Below are positions 26,050 to 33,365 of a stretch of 64,000 nt of DNA, in pieces. The position numbers were made by a program, and so were the translations under genes. The DNA comes from Chryseobacterium sp. Leaf404 (lineage in GTDB: Bacteria > Bacteroidota > Bacteroidia > Flavobacteriales > Weeksellaceae), in NCBI RefSeq assembly GCF_001424145.1, contig NZ_LMQM01000015.1, forward strand, positions 62,915 through 126,914. The letters run 5' to 3'. The notes beneath the pieces are model-generated. The model did not search any database. It worked only from the letters and a program-made list of their open reading frames with translations, and was not told the origin of the DNA. The number at the start of each line of letters is the position of its first letter. Position 1 is the stretch's first letter.

Positions 26050-27203
26050 TGGCAGGAAAAAAAATAAAAGTTTTGTTCAGACACCGTTCAATGGAGATCG
26101 GTGGTGTAGAAAAGGTTGTTCTAAGCATGATGAACAATCTGAACAGAGAAAAATTTGATCTTACCGTCTGTCTAAACATTAATCAGGGTGAACTGAGAAA
26201 TGATTTCCCTCCTCACGTAAAAAAGGTTTACATTGCTGAAGGAAGAGAGGATATGTCTAAGAATCCTGTTCTTCAAAAAATACAGTTATTAAAAAGAAAA
26301 TACAGGCTTGGTCTGGCTGAGAAAAATGCTGAAGTTGCTCAAAATCTTCTTCGTGAAAATTATGATGTGGAAATTGCAACTACATACTCTGTTTACAAGA
26401 CCGTATTAAATTCTACCAATAAAAATTCCAGAAAAATAGCCTGGCTGCATTCTGATCTCACTTTAGAAGGCTTTGATCCTTACCGTGAGGAGATTTTTGC
26501 AAATATGCAGCAGTTTGATTATATAATCTACGGCTCTAAGCAATGCAAAGACGCATTGGACGAAAAGTTTCCGCAGGTACAGTTTCCTCCCGGAGAGGTA
26601 ATCTTAAATGCAATTCCCATCTCTGAAATCAGATCCAAAGCCAACGAATTTCTGCCCGATCAGGAAGATGTTCCTACATTCATTTCGGTAGGCAGACTTC
26701 ATTTCCGTAAAGGCTATAAAACCCTTCTTGAAGTGCATAAGAAACTCTTGGATTCTGGATATTCACACAAGATCAAAATTATTGGAGACGGGGAAGATTT
26801 TGATTTCCTGGTGAAAAGAATAGAGGAACTGAATGTGAAAAAAACCTTCCTTCTGCTGGGCACAAAGATGAATCCCTACCCTTATGTGAAAAACAGCGAT
26901 TTTTATGTAATGCCCTCAGAGAGTGAAGGCTGGCCTTTAATTATTGCAGAAACATTAATCCTTAAAAAACCAATTCTGGCAACTAACGTAGGCGGCATCC
27001 CAGAGATGATTGACCATAACTCAACAGGCTATCTGGTTGAATATTCTGAAGACGGCCTGTATAAAGGAATGGTCAAATTTCTCACAGACGGAAAATTAAC
27101 AGAAAAAATAAAACATAACCTGGAAAATATTGACGAAAAATTTGATAACAGAAAAATTTTCAATGCTGTGGAAAAAATTATCACAGACATCACCTGTGAT
27201 TAA
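26049..27203 (+). CDS. Glycosyltransferase family 4
   Basis: A 384-aa GT-B enzyme. The N-terminal domain starts with RHRSMEIGGVEKVVLSMM, the Gly-rich acceptor-side loop of GT4. The C-terminal domain has VGRLHFRKGYKTLLEVH and MPSESEGWPLIIAETLILKK, with the E-x7-E nucleotide-sugar binding motif, then ATNVGGIPEMI. It is similar along its length to the GT4 at 30326. Its first base overlaps the stop of the GT2 before it, so they are probably translated together. Confidence 0.88.
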   Translation: MAGKKIKVLFRHRSMEIGGVEKVVLSMMNNLNREKFDLTVCLNINQGELRNDFPPHVKKVYIAEGREDMSKNPVLQKIQLLKRKYRLGLAEKNAEVAQNLLRENYDVEIATTYSVYKTVLNSTNKNSRKIAWLHSDLTLEGFDPYREEIFANMQQFDYIIYGSKQCKDALDEKFPQVQFPPGEVILNAIPISEIRSKANEFLPDQEDVPTFISVGRLHFRKGYKTLLEVHKKLLDSGYSHKIKIIGDGEDFDFLVKRIEELNVKKTFLLLGTKMNPYPYVKNSDFYVMPSESEGWPLIIAETLILKKPILATNVGGIPEMIDHNSTGYLVEYSEDGLYKGMVKFLTDGKLTEKIKHNLENIDEKFDNRKIFNAVEKIITDITCD

Positions 27204-27240
27204 AAAATCTTATAAAAAATGCTAAACACAAATAACTCTA

Positions 27241-28680
27241 ATGAACATATTACTTGATAATTTATACCGTACTTTCATCAACAGCCGCAATAACATCTGC
27301 GTTGCCATTGATAAAGAGCAACATACATACGGTGAAGTGTTTGACATATCTTGCCAGATAAGACATCAGATTCAGAAGACTTCTTCTCAAAATATTGGGA
27401 TTTATTTAACGGATGATGTTTTTATGTATGCATCAATTCTGGCAATTTGGCTTGAAGGTAAAACTTATGTGCCTATTCACCCAGAATTCCCATATAATAA
27501 AAATAAAAACGTAATTGAGCAGGCTGAAACTGAAACCATCTTATCATCAGTTGAAATAAAAGAGGATTTCGGAGTCAATACGATTAATTCTAATGAAGAT
27601 TTTGGAAGAGTATGTGTACCGCCAAAAAACATTCCGATGGAAACCAATGCCTACATTCTGTTCACTTCTGGCAGCACAGGAAACCCCAAAGGAGTTCCTA
27701 TTCAGTTTTCTAACCTCTTTTATTTTTCAGAATCTTTTCATACTACGTTTGGAAATCTAAATACTGACGACAGTGTTCTGCAAATGTTTGAGCTCACTTT
27801 TGACTTGTCGGTAATGAGCTACCTTATTCCCTGGCTGAATGGTGCAAAAATCACAGCTCTTCATAAAAATGAAACAAAATATCTACAGATTCTGGATCTT
27901 TTGGAAGCCAACGAAATCACCGTAGCATTAATGGTACCAAGTATTTTAAATTTAATTATACCCTATCTCGACAGTGAAATAAATAATGAAAGTCTGAGGC
28001 TGAATTTGTTTTGTGGAGAAGCACTTCTGGCAAAACAGATAGAAAACTGGAAAGGATTTGTACCGAATTCCGAAATGTACAATGTTTACGGACCTACAGA
28101 AAATACTATTTTCTGCACTTTTTATAAAATTGGAAATCATATTAAAGAAAAAAATGGAATTATCAGCATCGGGAAATCTTTACCAAACAGCTGTATGCGC
28201 TTTTTAGATGATTCTTTAAACGAAGGTGAACTCCTGCTCTCCGGAAAACTACTTACTCAGTTTTATTGGAAAAATGAGATTAAAACCCAGGAAACTTTCA
28301 TAGAAATACAGGGCGAAAAATTATACAGAACAGGAGATTGGTGCATCAAAGATGATGAGGGAGATTTTTATTACACAAATAGAATCGATTTTCAGGCAAA
28401 AATAAATGGCTTTCGGGTGGAATTAGCAGAAATTGAATATTTCGCTAATCAAAAATTGGAAAACGCAGTCAGCGTTACCGTTTTACATAAAGACAACAGT
28501 GGAAATGATGTATTGATTCTTTTCGTAAATGATTTGAGTGCTTCAGAAGACACAATTTATCAGCATTTAAAGAAAAATCTTCCTGATTACTGTATACCTC
28601 AGAAAATAATTAAACTGGAAAAATTTCCTGTAAATACATCTGGAAAAACAGATAGAAATGAACTTAAAAATTTGATTTAA
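27241..28680 (+). CDS. AMP-forming adenylation enzyme (DltA-like acyl/aminoacyl-ACP ligase)
   Basis: A 479-aa stand-alone adenylation domain. LFTSGSTGNPKG (140-151) is core motif A3, NVYGPTEN (about 280-287) A5, YRTGDWC A7, INGFRVELAEIE A8 and NTSGKTDRNEL A10 with the catalytic Lys at about 469. No carrier or condensation domain is fused. Length and context resemble DltA, which activates D-Ala for a separate carrier protein. A carrier gene lies at 29713-29483 on the other strand and another at 22599-22363. The substrate-specificity residues cannot be interpreted by eye. It shares one base with the next gene. Confidence 0.87.
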   Translation: MNILLDNLYRTFINSRNNICVAIDKEQHTYGEVFDISCQIRHQIQKTSSQNIGIYLTDDVFMYASILAIWLEGKTYVPIHPEFPYNKNKNVIEQAETETILSSVEIKEDFGVNTINSNEDFGRVCVPPKNIPMETNAYILFTSGSTGNPKGVPIQFSNLFYFSESFHTTFGNLNTDDSVLQMFELTFDLSVMSYLIPWLNGAKITALHKNETKYLQILDLLEANEITVALMVPSILNLIIPYLDSEINNESLRLNLFCGEALLAKQIENWKGFVPNSEMYNVYGPTENTIFCTFYKIGNHIKEKNGIISIGKSLPNSCMRFLDDSLNEGELLLSGKLLTQFYWKNEIKTQETFIEIQGEKLYRTGDWCIKDDEGDFYYTNRIDFQAKINGFRVELAEIEYFANQKLENAVSVTVLHKDNSGNDVLILFVNDLSASEDTIYQHLKKNLPDYCIPQKIIKLEKFPVNTSGKTDRNELKNLI

Positions 28681-29318
28681 TGACCATTAGAAAAGCCAAT
28701 ATCGGAGACATCCCTTTCATTGTGAATGCAATTATGGAAATTGAAAATTTTGGAGACAAAAACACGTTCAATAATTTATTTGGTACCGATACCCAAACCA
28801 CAAAAAAATACCTCACCGCCTTCTTACAAGATGAAGAAAATTTCGGTACTGAGTTCTCCTTAAACACTTACACCATTGTTGAATATGATGGAGATCTTGC
28901 TGCCTGCTGCAGTATTTTCTTCACCAATGCAGAATATTATCAGAATAAAAGCGAATTATTTCCTATCCACCTCGGAAAAGAACACCTTCAAAATTTCATT
29001 AAAAACGCTAAAGATCTCCCTGATACCAAAAAAATTTCCTCCAATAAGTATTTTTTAGAATATCTTTTCGTGGCACCATCATTTCGAAGCATGGGAATTT
29101 CTAAGCCTTTGATAGAAAATCTTTGTAGCCAAACAGACAGAATGTATCTTATTCCCTTAGAAAACAACCGGTTTGCAATAGAATACTATAGAAGATTAGG
29201 ATTCACGCAGGACGAAGTGGTAAAAAAATTCCGAATTCATACAGACGAAAATCCCATATATCCCCACAGCTATAAGATAATGCTGTACCGCGACAGCAAA
29301 GAGAAAAGAAGCTCTTAA
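28680..29318 (+). CDS. GNAT family N-acetyltransferase
   Basis: A 212-aa protein with a GNAT fold: MTIRKANIGDIPFIVNAI at the N-terminus, EYLFVAPSFRSMGISKPLIENL (residues about 123-144) as the acyl-CoA binding motif A region, and NNRFAIEYYRRLGF as motif B. The pyrophosphate loop reads RSMGIS rather than the canonical Q/RxxGxG/A, a mild deviation. It is translationally coupled to the adenylation enzyme (TAATG). It may transfer an acyl or aminoacyl group from a carrier or CoA to a sugar amine; the acceptor is unknown. The gene converges with a minus-strand ACP. Confidence 0.8.
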   Translation: MTIRKANIGDIPFIVNAIMEIENFGDKNTFNNLFGTDTQTTKKYLTAFLQDEENFGTEFSLNTYTIVEYDGDLAACCSIFFTNAEYYQNKSELFPIHLGKEHLQNFIKNAKDLPDTKKISSNKYFLEYLFVAPSFRSMGISKPLIENLCSQTDRMYLIPLENNRFAIEYYRRLGFTQDEVVKKFRIHTDENPIYPHSYKIMLYRDSKEKRSS

Positions 29319-29428
29319 AATAATTCCGAATCTGCAAATTTTAAATCAAGCGTAAATTTTTTGCTGATAATTTCCTGTCTTCCTGAAAAGGCGCAGTTCG
29401 CTGAAATTTCATGTTTAACTCCATTCAT
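29315..29428 (-). CDS. Possible small ORF (37 aa) or gene remnant downstream of the ACP
   Basis: An ATG at 29428 on the minus strand opens 37 codons (starting MNGVKHEISANCAF) whose stop overlaps the stop of the GNAT gene. The same frame is open back to the stop codon of the ACP at 29483, so without requiring an ATG it holds 55 sense codons. The translation looks protein-like but I recognise no family. It may be the decayed 3' end of a former gene in the ACP transcript, or chance. Confidence 0.25.
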   Translation of the reverse strand: MNGVKHEISANCAFSGRQEIISKKFTLDLKFADSELF

Positions 29429-29482
29429 TACAGGAACAGTAAGAAAAATGCTGTGCTTTTTACAGACAAACAGCAAAATGAT

Positions 29483-29713
29483 CTAGGAAAATTTTTCAGA
29501 GCCAATCACATCTACCAAATCCTGAACGGTGGCAATACTTCTGAACCCCCTTGGATTAATTTTTACATTAAAATGTTTTTCAACAAGATCTAGAATTAAA
29601 ACCGCAGACAGAGATCCATAATTTTCCAGCTCTTTAAAATGGGTTTCCAGTTTCAGAGGTGATTTCTCCTTCATTTCGGATTGCAGTAATCCACAAAAGT
29701 CTTCTAAGTTCAT
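29483..29713 (-). CDS. Acyl carrier protein, second, with GSL site
   Basis: A 76-aa carrier protein counted from the ATG at 29713; an ATG 7 codons earlier lies too close to the promoter box at 29732-29739 to be in the transcript. The phosphopantetheine site is NYGSLSAVLIL with Ser34, where the usual Asp of DSL is Gly. Helix IV ends in TVQDLVDVIGS as in other ACPs. It faces the GNAT gene convergently and is divergent from the hexapeptide acyltransferase gene. It is the nearest carrier candidate for the adenylation enzyme at 27241. Confidence 0.8.
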   Translation of the reverse strand: MNLEDFCGLLQSEMKEKSPLKLETHFKELENYGSLSAVLILDLVEKHFNVKINPRGFRSIATVQDLVDVIGSEKFS

Positions 29714-29731
29714 AATCGTATTTTTCAAAAG

Positions 29732-29739
29732 CAAATTTA
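29732..29739 (-). promoter_or_regulatory. -7 promoter box (TAAATTTG on minus) for the second ACP
   Basis: Exact TAnnTTTG on the minus strand, 18 nt before the ATG at 29713. It is back to back with the plus-strand box at 29751-29758. Confidence 0.6.
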
Positions 29740-29750
29740 TAAATTATATT

Positions 29751-29758
29751 TAACTTTG
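29751..29758 (+). promoter_or_regulatory. -7 promoter box (TAACTTTG), leaderless type
   Basis: Exact TAnnTTTG with only 4 nt between its G and the first ATG at 29763. The expected transcription start falls on or next to the start codon. Confidence 0.6.
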
Positions 29759-29762
29759 CCCG

Positions 29763-30323
29763 ATGATGATGATTTATAAAATTTTAAATAAACTCTTCAC
29801 TGCATTTAAAGATTATCAACAACGTATCTACACCAAGATATGCTTAAGTAAAGGATTGAAGCTCGGTAAAAATGTTGTCATACGGAATAATGTATCATTT
29901 GGTTCCGAACCATTTTTGATAGAAATTGACGAAGATACAAGAATCGGAGAGGGTACAACTTTTGTGACGCACTCTGGCTTTACAGTTAACCTGAGAAAAA
30001 TTACAGGATATGAAACTGTAAGAAATTTCGGTCATATCAAAGTGGGGAAAAACTGCGCCATAGGAAACGGCTCCGTCATCCTGCAAAACGTAGAAATAGG
30101 AGACAACTGCGTTCTTGGCGCTAACTCTGTTTTGTCAGATTCTATGCCAAGTAACAGTGTATACGGCGGTAATCCTGCAAAATACATCTGTGAAATTGAA
30201 GACTATGGTGATGTGCTCTTAAAAACTACGACGCAGTATCCCATCGATTTAGAAAAAGACAAAAAACAGCTCAATCACTGGCTGAGGAAAAATCTTCCAA
30301 AAAAATATAAAACAGCAAAATAA
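29763..30323 (+). CDS. Hexapeptide-repeat O-acetyltransferase (LbH family)
   Basis: A 186-aa left-handed beta-helix acyltransferase. Hexapeptide repeats run from about residue 33 to 140, clearest in IKVGKNCAIGNGSVILQNVEIG, and end in NSVYGGNPAKYI, the typical cap of WcaF/maltose-acetyltransferase-like enzymes. FGHIKVG contains the His expected to act as base. It uses acetyl-CoA to O-acetylate a sugar. The gene starts with ATG three times in a row (29763, 29766, 29769). It has its own apparently leaderless promoter and is 2 nt upstream of a GT4 gene. Confidence 0.85.
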   Translation: MMMIYKILNKLFTAFKDYQQRIYTKICLSKGLKLGKNVVIRNNVSFGSEPFLIEIDEDTRIGEGTTFVTHSGFTVNLRKITGYETVRNFGHIKVGKNCAIGNGSVILQNVEIGDNCVLGANSVLSDSMPSNSVYGGNPAKYICEIEDYGDVLLKTTTQYPIDLEKDKKQLNHWLRKNLPKKYKTAK

Positions 30324-30325
30324 AA

Positions 30326-31525
30326 ATGTCTTTTAAGAAAAAAATCCTCATCAGAATCGGTTCCCTACGCCACGGCGGAGCAGAAAAAGTGCTGGTTACT
30401 TTTCTTAAAAGTCTGCAGAAAGATAAATATGAGATTGATCTTCTTCTCAATTTGTATTCTGGAAAATATCTGAAAGATGTCCCGGACTGGATTAATATTA
30501 TCTACCTGAATAAAGGCGAAATGATTACCACCAACCGACTTCAGGATCTTCCAAAAAAGGCGGCGAGAGTAATCTATCAGAAAGCTTTAAACAAATTCCC
30601 AAACTTCCTCTACAAAGGAAAACTAAAAAATAAAAAATACGACATTGAGTTTGCGGCCATCCACGGAATGCGGGATGAAATATTAAATTCTCCTTTAAAA
30701 TCATCCAAAAAAATAGTCTGGATTCACAACGATCTCTCTGAAGTGAAAGGTTATACGAATGATGAAACCAAAAAGTTTTTTGGTTTTGATAAAATTATGG
30801 TGATTTCAGAAAAAATTGAGAAGCTTTTCCAGAATTTAGCTGAAAATGAAACTGAAAAACAGAAAATTGTAAAGATTTACAATCCTTTAGACACGGAAGA
30901 AATTATTAAGAAGTCGGAAGATGGAAGTCAGAAGCCGGAAGCCGGAATTGCCGATTATCATCAAGACATCCAGCATCCAACATCCAGCTCCTCACATCCA
31001 GCCCCGACATTCATTTCCGTAGGAACGGTTTTCCCTCAAAAGGGTTTTGACAGACTTCTGAAAGTGCATAAAAAACTTTTGGATGAGGGTTTTCAACATC
31101 AAATCTTAATCGTTGGTGATGGTTACGATTTTGAGAACATCAAACGTCTGAAAACTGAACTTAAAGTTGATGACACAGCTAAAATGCTGGGTTTTACAGA
31201 CAACCCTTATCCTTATTTTCAGAAGGCAGATTTTTATATCTTAAGTTCGAGGTATGAAGGTTTCCCAACGGTTTTATTTGAAGCAATTACTTTAAAAAAG
31301 AAAATTATTGCCACCGATGTTTCCGGTGTGAGAGAAATGCTCAATGATGGTGAATTGGGTTTGATTGTAGAAAATTCTGAAGCCGGAATTTATGAAGGAA
31401 TGAAAAAAGCCATCACTGATAAATCATTTTTCGATCCGCATCTGGCAAAACTCAGTCAGGCAGAAATGCCTTTTACGCTTGAAAATTCGGTTCAGAAAAT
31501 TACATCAATTCTTGACAGCTTGTAA
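30326..31525 (+). CDS. Glycosyltransferase family 4 with a repeat-derived linker insertion
   Basis: A 399-aa GT-B enzyme similar to the GT4 at 26049. The Gly-rich start is RIGSLRHGGAEKVLVTFL; the donor domain has SVGTVFPQKGFDRLLKVH and LSSRYEGFPTVLFEAITLKKK with the E-x7-E motif. Between the two domains, about residues 196-226 come from degenerate GGAAGNC and CATCCA(A/G)C repeats (30910-31003), giving a low-complexity QKPEAG...HPTSSSSHPAP linker where the paralogue has about ten residues. The frame stays open, so the enzyme is probably functional with a longer hinge. Confidence 0.87.
   Translation: MSFKKKILIRIGSLRHGGAEKVLVTFLKSLQKDKYEIDLLLNLYSGKYLKDVPDWINIIYLNKGEMITTNRLQDLPKKAARVIYQKALNKFPNFLYKGKLKNKKYDIEFAAIHGMRDEILNSPLKSSKKIVWIHNDLSEVKGYTNDETKKFFGFDKIMVISEKIEKLFQNLAENETEKQKIVKIYNPLDTEEIIKKSEDGSQKPEAGIADYHQDIQHPTSSSSHPAPTFISVGTVFPQKGFDRLLKVHKKLLDEGFQHQILIVGDGYDFENIKRLKTELKVDDTAKMLGFTDNPYPYFQKADFYILSSRYEGFPTVLFEAITLKKKIIATDVSGVREMLNDGELGLIVENSEAGIYEGMKKAITDKSFFDPHLAKLSQAEMPFTLENSVQKITSILDSL
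30910..31003. repeat. Degenerate short-repeat element inside a GT4 gene
   Basis: 30910-30945 is built from GGAAG-type units separated by 2-4 nt; 30967-31003 has CATCCAGC/CATCCAAC units. The second half is the reverse complement of the unit in the intergenic repeat at 34963-35004 (TGGATGCTGGATGC). The element adds codons in frame to the interdomain linker. Confidence 0.7.
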
Positions 31526-31560
31526 AAAAATTGTAATTTTAAAACTGATTCAGATTTTTC

Positions 31561-31568
31561 TACCTTTG
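31561..31568 (+). promoter_or_regulatory. -7 promoter box (TACCTTTG), leaderless type
   Basis: Exact TAnnTTTG with 4 nt between its G and the ATG at 31573. Confidence 0.6.
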
Positions 31569-31572
31569 TTGT

Positions 31573-32130
31573 ATGGCAGATCACTACTCTACTATTCAAA
31601 AAGATTTTTACAGAGAAAGCGGTAAATGGCTTTCCACTTTTAATATTTGGATTAAATGTCTCAATCCCAACCTACATTTTATTTATATTTTAAGAAAAAC
31701 TCAGAAATACAGTAAAACACCGGTTTTAAGCCTGTACTGGAGAATAGTTTTAAGACATTTCCAGATCAAATACGGTTTTCAGATTTATCCTGAAACAGAA
31801 ATTGGAGAAGGTTTTTATCTGGGACACTGGGGAAGTCTTGTGATTAATCCTAAAGCTAAAATCGGGAAAAACTGCAATATTGCTCAGGGTGTAACCATTG
31901 GGCAACAGAACAGAGGCAAAAATGAAGGATACCCTGTAATCGGCGATCAGGTTTGGATAGGCCCTAATGCGGTTATTGTAGGAAATGTAAACATCGGAAC
32001 AAATGTTTTGGTAGCTCCAAACGCTTATGTTAACTTTGATGTACCGGATAATTCTGTAGTGGCGGGAAATCCAGCTAAAATATATCCTAACGATACTGCT
32101 ACAGAGGGCTATATCAACAATCAGATCTGA
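31573..32130 (+). CDS. Serine acetyltransferase-like hexapeptide transferase
   Basis: A 185-aa left-handed beta-helix acyltransferase of the CysE/WcaB-like group. GFYLGHWGSLVINPKAKIGK contains the conserved His and the start of the coil; IAQGVTIGQQNRGKNEGYPVIG is the family's signature loop; VWIGPNAVIVGNVNIG and NSVVAGNPAKIYP finish the helix. Full serine acetyltransferases are longer and carry a helical N-terminal domain; this one has only about 65 residues before the coil, as in exopolysaccharide acetyltransferases. It is the last gene of the polysaccharide region, with its own promoter. Confidence 0.83.
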   Translation: MADHYSTIQKDFYRESGKWLSTFNIWIKCLNPNLHFIYILRKTQKYSKTPVLSLYWRIVLRHFQIKYGFQIYPETEIGEGFYLGHWGSLVINPKAKIGKNCNIAQGVTIGQQNRGKNEGYPVIGDQVWIGPNAVIVGNVNIGTNVLVAPNAYVNFDVPDNSVVAGNPAKIYPNDTATEGYINNQI

Positions 32131-32177
32131 AAATATTAAACATTGTTAAAAAAATTTTTATACTGAAACAAAAAAAG

Positions 32178-32185
32178 TAGATTTG
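32178..32185 (+). promoter_or_regulatory. -7 promoter box (TAGATTTG) for the carbonic anhydrase gene
   Basis: Exact TAnnTTTG about 80 nt before the ATG at 32266, implying a rather long AT-rich leader in which I see no riboswitch-like structure. Confidence 0.5.
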
Positions 32186-32265
32186 TATAATTATTGATGA
32201 AACCTATTAAAACTGAAAATAATTTAAACGAAACAAATAATTATAACCTTTAAATATTTATTTTT

Positions 32266-32934
32266 ATGTCACAATCGTACGAAGTTATTTTCGAAAACAA
32301 CAGAAAGTGGGTAGAGTCTAAGCTAGGAGATAACCCTGATTTTTTCAGAGAACTGGCAAGCGGTCAGACACCGGAGTATCTCTACATCGGATGTTCAGAC
32401 AGCAGAGCAACCGCTGAAGAGCTGATGGGAGCTAAGCCAGGGGAAGTTTTTGTACACAGAAACATTGCCAACGTAGTAAATGCTTTGGATATGAGCGCAG
32501 CTTCTGTAGTAGAGTATGCGGTATCTCATCTGAAGGTAAAACACATCATTGTTTGCGGTCATTACAACTGTGGTGGTGTGAAAGCGGCGATGACTCCTCA
32601 GGATCTTGGGATTCTTAATCCGTGGTTAAGAAACATCCGTGATGTTTACAGAATTCATCAGGCAGAGCTGGACGGTATTGAAGATGCTGAAAAGCGCTAT
32701 GACAGATTAGTAGAGCTGAATGTGCTGGAGCAGTGCATCAACGTTATTAAAATGGCATGTGTGCAGGAAAGGTACATCGCAGAAGAGTATCCTGTTGTAC
32801 ACGGATGGGTTTTCGACATGAGAACAGGTAACATTATTGATCTTGAAATCGATTTCGAAAAAGAATTGAAAGACATCCAAAAGATCTATAACCTCAGCGA
32901 AGATTCCTGGACGATGAGCAGAAGAACTCTCTAA
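32266..32934 (+). CDS. Beta-carbonic anhydrase
   Basis: A 222-aa beta-class carbonic anhydrase, converting CO2 and bicarbonate in the cytoplasm. Zinc ligands and the activating dyad are visible: GCSDSR gives Cys43, Asp45 and Arg47, and GHYNCGG gives His99 and Cys102. Length and the AEELMGAKPGEVFVHRNIANVV segment are typical of the family. No signal peptide is seen. It is followed 14 nt later by a small exported protein and then by a SulP transporter, an association that suggests bicarbonate uptake or supply. Confidence 0.95.
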   Translation: MSQSYEVIFENNRKWVESKLGDNPDFFRELASGQTPEYLYIGCSDSRATAEELMGAKPGEVFVHRNIANVVNALDMSAASVVEYAVSHLKVKHIIVCGHYNCGGVKAAMTPQDLGILNPWLRNIRDVYRIHQAELDGIEDAEKRYDRLVELNVLEQCINVIKMACVQERYIAEEYPVVHGWVFDMRTGNIIDLEIDFEKELKDIQKIYNLSEDSWTMSRRTL

Positions 32935-32948
32935 AATCTTAGAAAAGA

Positions 32949-33251
32949 ATGAAAATCTGGAGCATAGTCACATTACTCATTGTATTGAACTTTACAGCAT
33001 TGCCAAGCATTGCTGCTGTAATGAAATGGGATTTGGCTAAAACCAATGTGGTTCTGAACGAAGAAGAAACTCATTCTCACTATTCATCATTCTTATCTGT
33101 TGTAGAAAAGACGCTTCCAAAAACCCTCAGCGTGTATGATCACCTGAAGTTTTTTGAGCCAGACTCTCAGGGCGCACTCTTTGTGCAGACAGATGACCGC
33201 AGTCATCTTTCGCCCTATCTCAATAAATTTTCTCCTCCTCCGGAGGCATAG
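32949..33251 (+). CDS. Small exported protein of unknown function between CA and SulP
   Basis: A 100-aa protein with an N-terminal hydrophobic signal (residues 3-23, ending ALPSIAA). The mature part is short, has a His-containing EETHSHYS segment and ends in SPPPEA. No Cys is present, so it is not a lipoprotein. I recognise no family. Its position 14 nt after the carbonic anhydrase and upstream of the SulP gene suggests cotranscription. The His and acidic residues could bind metal, but that is speculation. Confidence 0.65.
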   Translation: MKIWSIVTLLIVLNFTALPSIAAVMKWDLAKTNVVLNEEETHSHYSSFLSVVEKTLPKTLSVYDHLKFFEPDSQGALFVQTDDRSHLSPYLNKFSPPPEA

Positions 33252-33260
33252 ATAAACTTT

Positions 33261-33294
33261 GCAGTGTATTGATCATCGTTGGTGCACTGCTTTT
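33261..33294 (+). terminator. Weak hairpin between the small exported gene and sulP
   Basis: GCAGTG (33261-33266) can pair with CACTGC (33285-33290), followed by TTTT. The loop is 18 nt, so this is a weak terminator or attenuator candidate. Confidence 0.25.
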
Positions 33295-33305
33295 GCTTTC
33301 TATAT

Positions 33306-33322
33306 GCCGCTATTTCAGCGGC
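33306..33322 (+). promoter_or_regulatory. 6-bp hairpin in the sulP leader
   Basis: GCCGCT (33306-33311) and AGCGGC (33317-33322) with a 5-nt loop, 44 nt before the sulP ATG. No T-run follows, so a leader structure is more likely than a terminator. Confidence 0.3.
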
Positions 33323-33365
33323 TATTCATCTATATTTCAACATTTTTTTAAATATTTTTTCAGTC

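Noticed and set aside
1..32130. Glycan locus as a prophage or integrative element
   Set aside because: No integrase, transposase, phage structural gene, tRNA or flanking direct repeat was seen.
33279..33365. GTG start that would lengthen the SulP protein by 29 residues
   Set aside because: The ATG at 33366 fits the family N-terminus, and the extension overlaps leader hairpins.
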